This document shows positions 29,502 through 37,914 of a stretch of DNA of 40,086 nucleotides, piece by piece. The notes under the pieces were generated by a model. That model made no database searches and was not told the origin of the DNA. It saw only the letters and a program-made list of their open reading frames with translations. The translations under genes were made by a program, and so were the position numbers. Each line of letters starts with the position of its first letter. The first letter of the stretch is position 1. The stretch covers positions 1 to 40,086 of the forward strand of contig JAWXCB010000005.1 of NCBI GenBank assembly GCA_034440455.1. The letters run 5' to 3'. This DNA comes from JAWXCB01 sp034440455. Lineage in GTDB: Bacteria > Bacteroidota > Bacteroidia > Chitinophagales > CAIOSU01.

Positions 29502-31426
29502 TCGTTCCAGGTAAATTGAGTATCAGTTTGCGTTAATTGCCCGTTGTCCAACATCCAGCGCAGTGTATCCACTACTTTCTGCTCGCTGTGCGTATGGATG
29601 CTTCTGACTAATGCGTCCAACTTATTATTTCCCTGCGAAAGTTGATTTTTGATTTCATGCTCAATTGCTTCCAACTCAATATCCGACAAGCTGATTTTAT
29701 TTCTTTCCAAACATACATCACATATCCCGCAACGATAATTATCTGTTTCTCCAAAATAATCAAGCACGTATTGACTGCGGCAACGTGTTTTGTTCAACGT
29801 GTAGGCAAGCATCGCCCGCAACTTTGACTCGAAGTTTTGTTTGCGCTTTTTGATGAAATCTTCATCTAACTTGAGATAGCGCGCATCTTCACGGGCTTCG
29901 AGAAAAGTAAGTTGCGGCTTGTCAGTGAGCTTTTCGTAAATGGCAAGATTCAGCCTGTCTAATAATTCCAAAGTTTTTGCAACATCTTCGCGTTCCCTTT
30001 TCAGGCGCTTCGCAATTTCACGCTCATTCACGTTTACTAACTCATCAAACAAGCCGATGTGTGTGCGCAATAAAAATTTCACCACCGGGTCGCTGTCTTT
30101 ATTCGCGTTTTGAAACTTACAGAGTTCCTCTTTGCTCACGATGATTTTAATTCTTGGCGATGTAAACACAGCATCGCTCAGCGCAATCACTCCTTGCTGC
30201 TCAAGCAGCCGCAGCGCATTATGCGTTTTCAGGTTTTCAAGGTTGTAGTTTTTGCAAAACGTAAGAATGTCAAATTCATAACTCTCGCCTTTGCCCGCGC
30301 CTGTTGCAACTTGAAAAAAATTTCCAAGCGCGGTGTAAACAGTTTGTACTTCTTTCAGCGAAGGGAAATTGTTCTTGATGCGTTTCTCTGTTTCCGCTTT
30401 ATCCGAAAGATTATAAAGCAACACGGCAAACGATTTATTTCCGTCTCGCCCCGCCCTGCCGGATTCCTGATAATAGGCTTCGATATTTTCCGGCAAATCA
30501 AGATGCACTACGCAACGCACATCGGGCTTGTCAATGCCCATTCCGAAAGCGTTGGTGCAAACCATCACGCGCGTTTCATCGGCAATCCATTGTTCCTGCC
30601 TGAGACTGCGCTGCGCCATGTCAAGCCCCGCGTGATAATAATCAGCAGAGATTTTGTTTTTCTTTAAATAATCAGCAACCTCTTTTGTTTGCTTTCTGTT
30701 CCGCACATATACGATTCCGCATCCTTTAATGCGCTCTAAAATCGTAACAAGTTTATGCGGTTTGTTTTCTTCATAGCGATTAACGTAAGCAATATTCTTT
30801 CGCTCAAAACTGCTTTGGAAAACTTTTTCATTTTTGAATTCCAGCTTTTCACAAATGTCTTTTTTTACATCGTGCGTTGCAGTTGCGGTCAATGCAAGCA
30901 CAGGAACTTTTGGAAGCAATGGTCGTATCTCCGCAATTTTTAAATAAGGCGGACGAAAATCATAGCCCCATTGCGAGATGCAATGCGCTTCATCCACCGC
31001 AAGAAGCGTTACCGGCATTTTTCCGATGCGCATACGCACAATGTCTGAAGCCAACCGCTCTGGAGAGAGATAAAGAAATTTGTATGCGCCATACATGCAG
31101 TTGTTCAGCAGCAAATCAATTTCCCTGCGCGTCATGCCCGCATAAATTGCAATTGCTTTAATGCCCCGCTTGCGCAGGTTCGCAACCTGGTCTTTCATCA
31201 GCGCGATAAGCGGTGAAATCACAATGCACATCCCTTCTTGCATCATTGCAGGAACCTGATAACAAACAGATTTGCCTCCGCCTGTCGGAAGCAGCGCCAG
31301 CGTGTCATTGCCTTCCAACACTGATTGGATAATCTCCTGCTGTAGCGGACGAAAATTTTTATAGCCCCAGTGTTTCAGGAGGGTTTCCTGCGGAGAAGTG
31401 TGCGAAATAACACCGGGGGTACTCAT
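29498..31426 (-). CDS. recQ: RecQ-family DNA helicase
   Basis: The 642-residue protein is an ATP-dependent 3'-5' DNA helicase: Walker A TGGGKS (48-53), DEAH (145-148), SGRAGRDG-type motif VI, and a zinc-like Cys set (C549, C566, C569, C572). In the canonical RecQ this zinc site is near residue 380, just after the helicase core. Here a winged-helix-like segment of about 170 residues lies between, and no HRDC domain follows. The layout resembles a shorter Bacteroidota RecQ variant. The start is ATG at 31426 (a TTG at 31438 is possible). The stop overlaps the next glycosyltransferase start. It acts in recombination and repair, unlike the envelope genes around it. Confidence 0.93.
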   Translation of the reverse strand: MSTPGVISHTSPQETLLKHWGYKNFRPLQQEIIQSVLEGNDTLALLPTGGGKSVCYQVPAMMQEGMCIVISPLIALMKDQVANLRKRGIKAIAIYAGMTRREIDLLLNNCMYGAYKFLYLSPERLASDIVRMRIGKMPVTLLAVDEAHCISQWGYDFRPPYLKIAEIRPLLPKVPVLALTATATHDVKKDICEKLEFKNEKVFQSSFERKNIAYVNRYEENKPHKLVTILERIKGCGIVYVRNRKQTKEVADYLKKNKISADYYHAGLDMAQRSLRQEQWIADETRVMVCTNAFGMGIDKPDVRCVVHLDLPENIEAYYQESGRAGRDGNKSFAVLLYNLSDKAETEKRIKNNFPSLKEVQTVYTALGNFFQVATGAGKGESYEFDILTFCKNYNLENLKTHNALRLLEQQGVIALSDAVFTSPRIKIIVSKEELCKFQNANKDSDPVVKFLLRTHIGLFDELVNVNEREIAKRLKREREDVAKTLELLDRLNLAIYEKLTDKPQLTFLEAREDARYLKLDEDFIKKRKQNFESKLRAMLAYTLNKTRCRSQYVLDYFGETDNYRCGICDVCLERNKISLSDIELEAIEHEIKNQLSQGNNKLDALVRSIHTHSEQKVVDTLRWMLDNGQLTQTDTQFTWND

Positions 31427-31441
31427 GTCAGAGTTCAATTC

Positions 31442-31481
31442 ATTATCGAATTATCAAATCAGCACATTACCAAATCAACTC
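31442..31481. repeat. 8-bp degenerate array between recQ and lolD
   Basis: Units ATTATCGA, ATTATCAA, ATCAGCAC, ATTACCAA and ATCAACTC keep an 8-bp phase and run into the lolD stop codon (31475). Related in type to 2456-2487 and 2556-2587. Confidence 0.6.
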
Positions 31482-32134
31482 ACCATCTTCCCATCCTTCA
31501 TCACCAACTTTCTGTCCGCCATATCCGCCAATTCCGCATTATGCGTTACGATGATGAATGTTTGCCCGAATTCTTCGCGGAGTTTAAAAAACAATTTGTG
31601 CAATTCGCGCGCATTGTCTGAATCAAGGTTGCCAGATGGCTCATCGGCAAGCACAATTGCAGGATTATTTGCCAATGCCCGCGCCACTGCTACGCGCTGT
31701 TGTTCCCCTCCCGATAACTCGGACGGTTTATGATTCATTCGTTCGGCAAGACCTAATTTTTTCAAGAGGTTAACAGCGCGCTCTTTTGCTTCTTTCTGAC
31801 TTAAACCGCCAATTAATGAAGGAATCTGGACATTTTCTAATGCGGTGAATTCGGGAAGCAAATGGTGAAATTGGAACACGAACCCGATTTTTTGATTGCG
31901 GAAACGGGCAAGCTCTTTTCCTTTCAATTCAGTGAAATCTTTCCCGTCAAGTATTACTTTGCCGCTATCCGATGCGTCCAGTGTGCCGAGGATATGCAAA
32001 AGTGTTGTTTTTCCCGCGCCAGATGAGCCAACGATGGAGACAACTTCCCCTGCTTTGATGCTCAAATCAATTCCCTTCAGGACTTTCAATGTCCCGTAGG
32101 ATTTATGCACGTTTTGCGCTTCTAATAATATCAT
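31475..32134 (-). CDS. lolD: LolD-like ABC ATPase
   Basis: This is the ATP-binding subunit of the LolCDE-type system that releases lipoproteins from the inner membrane, or of a MacB-like transporter of the same family. The 219-residue protein shows Walker A GSSGAGKT (36-43), Q88, signature SGGEQQR (141-147), Walker B VLADEP (161-166), and the LolD-like PSGNLDS. The start is ATG at 32134 (MILLEAQNVHKSYG); a TTG at 32146 is the only upstream option. LolC/E permease genes are not next to it. It lies 48 bp upstream of recQ on the same strand. Confidence 0.92.
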   Translation of the reverse strand: MILLEAQNVHKSYGTLKVLKGIDLSIKAGEVVSIVGSSGAGKTTLLHILGTLDASDSGKVILDGKDFTELKGKELARFRNQKIGFVFQFHHLLPEFTALENVQIPSLIGGLSQKEAKERAVNLLKKLGLAERMNHKPSELSGGEQQRVAVARALANNPAIVLADEPSGNLDSDNARELHKLFFKLREEFGQTFIIVTHNAELADMADRKLVMKDGKMVS

Positions 32135-32273
32135 GGTGAAGCACAATTTTACACAAATCTTCTTCCATTTGATAAGGTGACGACAAAAACTCGCTACGTA
32201 TTCTTTATTTTAATCTTTTTCGTAGTTAATCCAGCCAACCCTTTCTATTTTACGGTCGCAATTCCTGCTCTTC

Positions 32274-34022
32274 ATGTTCAAGCCCATTATTCGACCGATT
32301 GATGCCTTTGCTTTGCTTGTTTTGACAATAGCATCCATCATCGGCATTAACCAATATACCTACGGAGTTTACAATCACTGCATCACGATTCCCTTTATAA
32401 AGAGCCTGATTAATCCTGAGATTTACAATCATGATTATCTCATCGCGGAGAAGCAATTTTTCTATACTTATTTCCTTCCGGTCTGCGGCTTTCTGATTCA
32501 GTCGCTGAAAGCTTCACTTCCCGTCACCTTTTTTGTTCTATACTTTTTATCGCTTTATGCTACTCTCGCGGCTTTGTTTTTAATCGCTTTAAAATTGTTT
32601 GAAAAAAGAGAGGTCGCTTATCTGTCAGTAATGATTCTTCTTTTTTCTATCACCACGCTCGGCATGGAGCGCACCATTGAAAACATGCTGATGGAGCGCA
32701 CCTTTGCGCTTCCCCTCTTACTTTTTTCCTTCTATGCTTTTTTCGGCAGTCACTACAATACCGCTGCCGTGCTTGCCGGCATCGCCTTTGTGTTTCATCC
32801 GCTGTCGGCATGTTATGCGCTTGCTATTTTAATTATGTGCTTTGCTTACAGGCTTTTAAAAGAAAATGGTGCGCGACAATTCGTTACAGGCATCGGGTTG
32901 ATTTTACTTGCAATCACCCCGATATTGATTTTAAAAATTAAAAATCCAGCTCCCAATCTAAGCCTCATCAGCGTGAGCAGTGAATGGCTTGAGTTGCTGC
33001 ATTTGCGCTCTGCGCATCACATTTTTCCCACCACATGGAGCGTGGCAGAAGTGTTGCAAGGCATTGCTCTTATCCTCGGCTTTTTGATTACCTGGAAATA
33101 CCGCCCGCAGGCTGCTTATCACCGCATTGTGTTGATTGCATTTGCCACTGTGCTGTTGATGTTTGTCGTGGGAACGATTTTCACCGAAATCATTCCCGTT
33201 TCGATTGTCATTCAGTTTCAGTTGTTCCGCAGCTTCAAATTCATTTTCTTTTTTGCCATCATCTATTTTGCCAACTACCTCTTCACTGCGCCCAATACCG
33301 CTTCCGGCATTGCGAAAAAATTGTTTGTTACTCTGCTCATTCTTGCCCCATATTGGCATGAGAGTATTCCGGTAATTACAGGCATCTCTCTTTTGGTAAT
33401 TTCTGCGATTGCAGCATGGGCTTTGCTTGAAAAAACAACTGCGGATTGGAAAAAATATTTAGTACCCGCGCAAATCATGCTGCTTTTGTTGCTTGGTATT
33501 GCAGGCAGCTTGAATAGAGTGCAATTCTCCATCAGCAACTCGCAGAATAAAGAGTGGCTCTCCGTGCAGCAGTGGGCGCGGGAAAATACTCCGCAGGATG
33601 CAGCCTTCATTGTGCCGCCATACATGGAAGGGTTTCGCGTTGAATCCGAGCGCACGCTGTATGGCGAGTGGAAAGACGGCACACAAATGATTTTCAATCC
33701 TTCTTTCGGACACGAATGGATGCGAAGGATGGAAAATTTAGGATACAAGAAAAAGAATTCAACGTCTTTAAAAGACGCTTTCCAACAACTTACCCCATCT
33801 GATTTTGAAAAAGTAGCGATTGAGATGAGCCCCGCGCACTCGAAAATATTTGCAGTCGTTCCTGCTGAAATAAAAAACTTAAACTTCCCAGTTTCTTATT
33901 CCAATGAAAAGTTCAGCGTAATGGAAATTTCAAGTGGTTCGTCAGTTCAGGTTGTTGATGTCAACCTTATTAAGAATAGCCCCCATGAACTTGTCGCCCA
34001 ATCCGCGCAGATAAGCAATTGA
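32274..34022 (+). CDS. Polytopic membrane protein, DUF6798-like
   Basis: The 582-residue protein has about ten to twelve hydrophobic segments in its first about 410 residues, an early INQYTYGVYNHCITIPF (about 25-41) as in DUF6798 proteins, and a soluble C-terminal part (about 415-582) with VQQWARENTPQDAAFIVPP, typical of membrane glycosyltransferases and related envelope proteins. The function is probably in polysaccharide or lipid-linked sugar handling, but this is not shown by the sequence. The start is ATG at 32274. Its last 81 bp run antisense into the end of the polysaccharide co-polymerase gene, so its last 27 residues may be a late extension. Confidence 0.75.
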   Translation: MFKPIIRPIDAFALLVLTIASIIGINQYTYGVYNHCITIPFIKSLINPEIYNHDYLIAEKQFFYTYFLPVCGFLIQSLKASLPVTFFVLYFLSLYATLAALFLIALKLFEKREVAYLSVMILLFSITTLGMERTIENMLMERTFALPLLLFSFYAFFGSHYNTAAVLAGIAFVFHPLSACYALAILIMCFAYRLLKENGARQFVTGIGLILLAITPILILKIKNPAPNLSLISVSSEWLELLHLRSAHHIFPTTWSVAEVLQGIALILGFLITWKYRPQAAYHRIVLIAFATVLLMFVVGTIFTEIIPVSIVIQFQLFRSFKFIFFFAIIYFANYLFTAPNTASGIAKKLFVTLLILAPYWHESIPVITGISLLVISAIAAWALLEKTTADWKKYLVPAQIMLLLLLGIAGSLNRVQFSISNSQNKEWLSVQQWARENTPQDAAFIVPPYMEGFRVESERTLYGEWKDGTQMIFNPSFGHEWMRRMENLGYKKKNSTSLKDAFQQLTPSDFEKVAIEMSPAHSKIFAVVPAEIKNLNFPVSYSNEKFSVMEISSGSSVQVVDVNLIKNSPHELVAQSAQISN

Positions 34023-36107
34023 TGACTTATCCTGGTCTTTGATAACGGAATTGGTTGAGAACACGCTGATTACTTTTTCTACAATGCTGATAAGCTCCTT
34101 TGAGTCAGAATACTCATTCAGCGCTGCTCCTTCCATAAAGATGAAATCATAATGCTGCGAAAGGTCGTTCACTAAATTGTGAAAGTTTGATTGTGAGAAT
34201 ACTTCCGATGGAGAATAATTTCCTTCGTAGCAACCAATCACATCAATGCCCTTCAACTTTGACTTGGTGATAATGTCTTCTTTTACCAAACTTTGATTGA
34301 AATGCTTTTCCAGTGAAGGTTTTGCGGAAAGCATGTTGGTGAGCGTATTGTTTTTAAAGTTGGTGTCAATCAGCAGCACCTTTTTGTTATTGAGACTGAG
34401 CGTATAAGCAAGTGAAATCATCGCGAAGGTTTTGCCTTCATGCTCGCGCGTACTGGTGAATAAAAAGCGCTTTGCATCGGTGGATTCAATTTCAAACCTG
34501 ATTTTGCGGATAAGTTGCTTGAAGGTTTCCAACTGCGGATTCTGATTCTTGTTGTGAAAGATGGATTCCAAATTGAGGTCAATGAAATTCACGTCTAAGT
34601 TGAAACTGATGAAATTGATTTGATTCAAATAACCCAGCAGGCGCAGGTTGGTGAAGCGCTCGAACTGCGCTGGAGATTTGATGGAGACATCAATGTACTC
34701 CAACACGAAAAACAACACTACGCAAAAGCTCAAACTCAACATGCCTGAGAACAGGGAATAAAAAATTTGTTTTGTCGGCTCTGGTTCTCTGGGTGGGGAG
34801 GCTTCTTCTTCTCGCTTCAGGCTGCTTTCTGATTGAATTGCTTCTGATTGCGCTATACTTAACTGGGCAGTTACTTCCTTATATGCTTCTTCAGCTTGTT
34901 CAATTCTACTCTCTAAATCATCAATCTTAGGTTCAAAAGAAACTAGCACGGCCAATTCATTTTTCAGACTCTGTATTTTCTGGTCAATGGAGGCTACACT
35001 GGTCTGCGCAATTTGCAATTCCACCTGACTGTTTTCTTTAATTGTTTTGATTTCACCCGAATTGTTGTTTGTCGAAGAGGAGCCTTCATCAATTGCTGCT
35101 CGCAATTCGCCTTTCAGCTTTTCAATTTGGGAGAGCAGCTTTTTATCTTTTGACCCCTCGTTGATGTATTTATCATTCAGATAATTAATCTCGCTGCGCA
35201 GATTATTAATTTTCCTGTTTTGCTCTTGTTTTCTGAGAGACGATTGTTCACTTTCTTCCTGGTCGCGATTAAGATTGTTAATCGTGGTTTGATAGGAAGG
35301 TATTTTACTTTTCTCTCCTTCACGGAGCATTTCAAACTCTTTTATTTGCGCATATATAGCTCCTTTCTGTGCGTAGAGATCATGGATATTATTCTCAAGT
35401 TTAAAGTGGTTCAGTTCTTCCTTTCTTTCGTTCAGGGATTTTAGTTTGTCTTCCTGTTGCGTATTGAACAGTTTTATTTCAGAACTTTCTCTTTTCGATT
35501 TGTCTGATTTGTAATAGCGGATAAATTCAGTGCATAGCTCGTTTGCCGCAAAAGCCGATAATTCGGGATTTTCTGAACGGAACTCTACCTGAATATAATC
35601 AGAATCTTTTAATCGCTGAGGTTTCAACGCGAGGCGCAACGCATCGTAATCATACTTGAGCACCTTCAGCATTTCAATCACCTGCTTATCCTGTTCCTTA
35701 CCCGGCAAAAGAATTGCAAGCGAATCCTGCTTCATTTTAACCGTGGCAATACCGTTGTTGATTTCATCAGAGGAATATAAGTCTTTCAGTGCAGAAGGAT
35801 TTCTGAACGCATCTTCATTATTGCTGATGTCGTGGAGAAAAAGTTTGTAAGAAAGCAGCGTAACAACGCTCTTAGAATTGAGGTTTTGAATCAGGTTATT
35901 AAATTTGGTTTCAATTTTTTGCGGAGGCATGTATTTGCCGTCATCGTCCTGATTATCCACGATGCCTGTGGCGAGTTTTGCGCCAGCCATATAAACATCT
36001 TCCTGCTCTCCGGTGAGGAAGTAAGTAACGCCAACAGAGAGAAGCATGATGAGGAGAATCAGCCATTTTCTCTTCATCAATACTTTGAAAAAATACATTA
36101 AATCCAT
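33942..36107 (-). CDS. Polysaccharide co-polymerase with degenerate tyrosine-kinase domain
   Basis: The 721-residue protein has membrane segments at about 14-31 and 448-470, a long coiled-coil periplasmic region between them (about 200-440), and a cytoplasmic BY-kinase-like domain (about 540-721). The kinase motifs are altered: Walker A reads STREHEGKT (552-560) where TSxxPGEGKS/T is usual, A' reads LIDTNF (579-584) where IDxDxR is usual, and B reads FMEGAA (657-662) where IDTPP is usual. There is no C-terminal Tyr cluster. It resembles a chain-length regulator of exopolysaccharide export (Wzc-like) that has lost kinase activity, which I believe is common in Bacteroidota. The family 2 glycosyltransferase diverges from it across 121 bp. 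Confidence 0.85.
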   Translation of the reverse strand: MDLMYFFKVLMKRKWLILLIMLLSVGVTYFLTGEQEDVYMAGAKLATGIVDNQDDDGKYMPPQKIETKFNNLIQNLNSKSVVTLLSYKLFLHDISNNEDAFRNPSALKDLYSSDEINNGIATVKMKQDSLAILLPGKEQDKQVIEMLKVLKYDYDALRLALKPQRLKDSDYIQVEFRSENPELSAFAANELCTEFIRYYKSDKSKRESSEIKLFNTQQEDKLKSLNERKEELNHFKLENNIHDLYAQKGAIYAQIKEFEMLREGEKSKIPSYQTTINNLNRDQEESEQSSLRKQEQNRKINNLRSEINYLNDKYINEGSKDKKLLSQIEKLKGELRAAIDEGSSSTNNNSGEIKTIKENSQVELQIAQTSVASIDQKIQSLKNELAVLVSFEPKIDDLESRIEQAEEAYKEVTAQLSIAQSEAIQSESSLKREEEASPPREPEPTKQIFYSLFSGMLSLSFCVVLFFVLEYIDVSIKSPAQFERFTNLRLLGYLNQINFISFNLDVNFIDLNLESIFHNKNQNPQLETFKQLIRKIRFEIESTDAKRFLFTSTREHEGKTFAMISLAYTLSLNNKKVLLIDTNFKNNTLTNMLSAKPSLEKHFNQSLVKEDIITKSKLKGIDVIGCYEGNYSPSEVFSQSNFHNLVNDLSQHYDFIFMEGAALNEYSDSKELISIVEKVISVFSTNSVIKDQDKSSIAYLRGLGDKFMGAILNKVDINNLN

Positions 36108-36228
36108 AGTCGAAAATTAGAGGGTGAAGTTGGCACTTTTGCTTGCAAATTTCAAGCAAGATGTGGATAATACTTGCGCTGCCAATGTGCTATGCACATT
36201 TACTTTGCAACATTCCACACGCGAAGTA

Positions 36229-37410
36229 ATGGTTGCATTAATAAAAATCTGTTTCTCGCTCTGCCTGTTCATCGTCTTTTATACGTATTTGGGCTACGGA
36301 ATGATTTTGTTCCTGTTAGTGAAGCTGAAAGCGTTGTTTCGTCCAAAAAATCTTCCTGTTCAAACTGACGATTCATTACCTGAAGTTACCGTACTGGTAG
36401 CTGCCTTTAATGAAGAAGATTTCATTGCAGAAAAAATCAACAATTGCCTTGCCTTTGATTATCCGAAAGAGAAAATCCGCTTCCTGTTTGTCACGGATGG
36501 CTCCAATGACCGTACGCCCGATGTGGTGAAACAGTTTCCTCAAGTACAGTTGCTGCACAGCCCCGAACGCAAGGGGAAGATTGCCGCCACCAACAGGGCG
36601 ATGCCTTTCGTGCAAACTCCTATCGTGGTGTTCACCGATGCGAATACCATTGTGAACAAAGAAGCTATCCGCAACATGGTGCGGCATTATCAATCGGAAA
36701 ATGTAGGCGTGGTGGCGGGCGAGAAAAGAATTTCCGTGAAAGAAAAAGATGCCGCAAGCGGTGCAGGTGAAGGTATCTATTGGCAGTATGAATCCAAACT
36801 GAAAAAGTGGGACTCAGAACTCTACTCTGTAGTGGGTGCTGCGGGCGAATTGTTTTCCATCCGCACCGCACTTTTCGCTCCAGTGCCGGCTGATACGATT
36901 GTCGAAGATTTCTATATGACGCTCACTATTGCGAAAAAAGGCTATCGCATCGTTTATGAGCCGGAAGCCTGCGCGATGGAAGGTCCGTCAGCAACTGTGG
37001 GGGAAGAACTGAAACGCAAAATCAGAATTGCCGCAGGTGGAATGCAGGCGGTGGCAAGGCTTTCCGAACTGCTCAATCCTTTTCGATATGGCATCCTTTC
37101 ATTTCAATACATCTCGCACCGCGTACTCCGGTGGACGCTTGCCCCGCTCTCCCTTCCCATTCTTTTTCTTTCCAACCTTACACTTGCTTTCACTGGCTCA
37201 TTATTTTTTCAAGTATTCCTCAGTCTGCAAATCCTGTTTTATTTACTCGTGCTTGTCGGTTTCCTGCTGGAGCAGCGCAAAATTAAACTCAAGGTGTTTT
37301 TTGTGCCCTATTATTTTTTCATCATGAACTATGCTGTTTACATGGGCTTCCTTCGCGCTATCAAAGGCTCGCAATCAGTGCTGTGGGAACGGGCGAAAAG
37401 GGAGAGCTAA
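36229..37410 (+). CDS. Family 2 glycosyltransferase
   Basis: The 393-residue membrane protein has an N-terminal membrane segment (about 3-30), a GT2 catalytic domain (about 50-290), and several C-terminal hydrophobic segments (about 305-375). Visible motifs are VAAFNEEDFIAEKI (57-70), TDGSND (89-94), the metal motif as DAN (137-139) in VVFTDANT, and EDFYM (226-230). The R-I-A-A-G-G-MQ stretch corresponds to the QxxRW site of processive enzymes but is not identical. It synthesises or extends a polysaccharide in the inner membrane. The start is ATG at 36229 (M36 of a longer frame starting GTG at 36124), because the membrane segment begins directly there. It is 9 bp before the SRPBCC gene. Confidence 0.88.
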   Translation: MVALIKICFSLCLFIVFYTYLGYGMILFLLVKLKALFRPKNLPVQTDDSLPEVTVLVAAFNEEDFIAEKINNCLAFDYPKEKIRFLFVTDGSNDRTPDVVKQFPQVQLLHSPERKGKIAATNRAMPFVQTPIVVFTDANTIVNKEAIRNMVRHYQSENVGVVAGEKRISVKEKDAASGAGEGIYWQYESKLKKWDSELYSVVGAAGELFSIRTALFAPVPADTIVEDFYMTLTIAKKGYRIVYEPEACAMEGPSATVGEELKRKIRIAAGGMQAVARLSELLNPFRYGILSFQYISHRVLRWTLAPLSLPILFLSNLTLAFTGSLFFQVFLSLQILFYLLVLVGFLLEQRKIKLKVFFVPYYFFIMNYAVYMGFLRAIKGSQSVLWERAKRES

Positions 37411-37419
37411 TCCTGCGCA

Positions 37420-37905
37420 ATGTCAACAATAATTCTGCGCGAGGAAATTGAAGCTCCTATTGAAGTATGTTTCAACCTTTCACGAAGCATTGACTTTCAC
37501 ATCATTTCAACAGAACATACCGGTGAAAAAGCGGTGGCAGGACGAACCAGCGGCTTAATATGTCTGAATGAAACTGTAACATGGCAGGCAAAACATCTTG
37601 GCATTTGGCAGCACTATACTTCACGCATTACTGCAATGTGCGAACCTGATTTCTTCGCGGATGAAATGGTAAAAGGCGCGTTCAAATCCGTTTGGCATGA
37701 ACACCGCTTTCAACAAACAAACAAGGGAACTTTGATGATTGACACATTCCGGTTTGAATCTCCGTTTGGAATAATTGGCAAAATATTCAACCGTCTTTTT
37801 CTCACAGGCTACATGAAATGTTTGCTCCACACACGAAACCACTTGATTAAAGAATATGCTGAATCAGGAAAATGGAAAACATTGCCGGGCTTCTCAACTA
37901 AATGA
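37420..37905 (+). CDS. SRPBCC (START-like) family protein
   Basis: The 161-residue protein begins ILREEIEAPIEVCFNLSRSID (about 4-24), the usual start of SRPBCC/START-like folds, followed by beta-strand segments such as VTWQAKHLGIWQHYTSRI and MIDTFRFESPFG, and a long C-terminal helix. These proteins bind hydrophobic ligands in a cavity; the ligand is unknown. It lies 9 bp after the glycosyltransferase, so both are probably cotranscribed, and converges on the DUF4349 gene 9 bp away. Confidence 0.85.
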   Translation: MSTIILREEIEAPIEVCFNLSRSIDFHIISTEHTGEKAVAGRTSGLICLNETVTWQAKHLGIWQHYTSRITAMCEPDFFADEMVKGAFKSVWHEHRFQQTNKGTLMIDTFRFESPFGIIGKIFNRLFLTGYMKCLLHTRNHLIKEYAESGKWKTLPGFSTK

Positions 37906-37914
37906 ACGGAGAAC

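Noticed and set aside
36124..36228. GTG start 35 codons before the family 2 glycosyltransferase ATG
   Set aside because: The extra part has no family match, and the membrane segment begins directly at the ATG at 36229.
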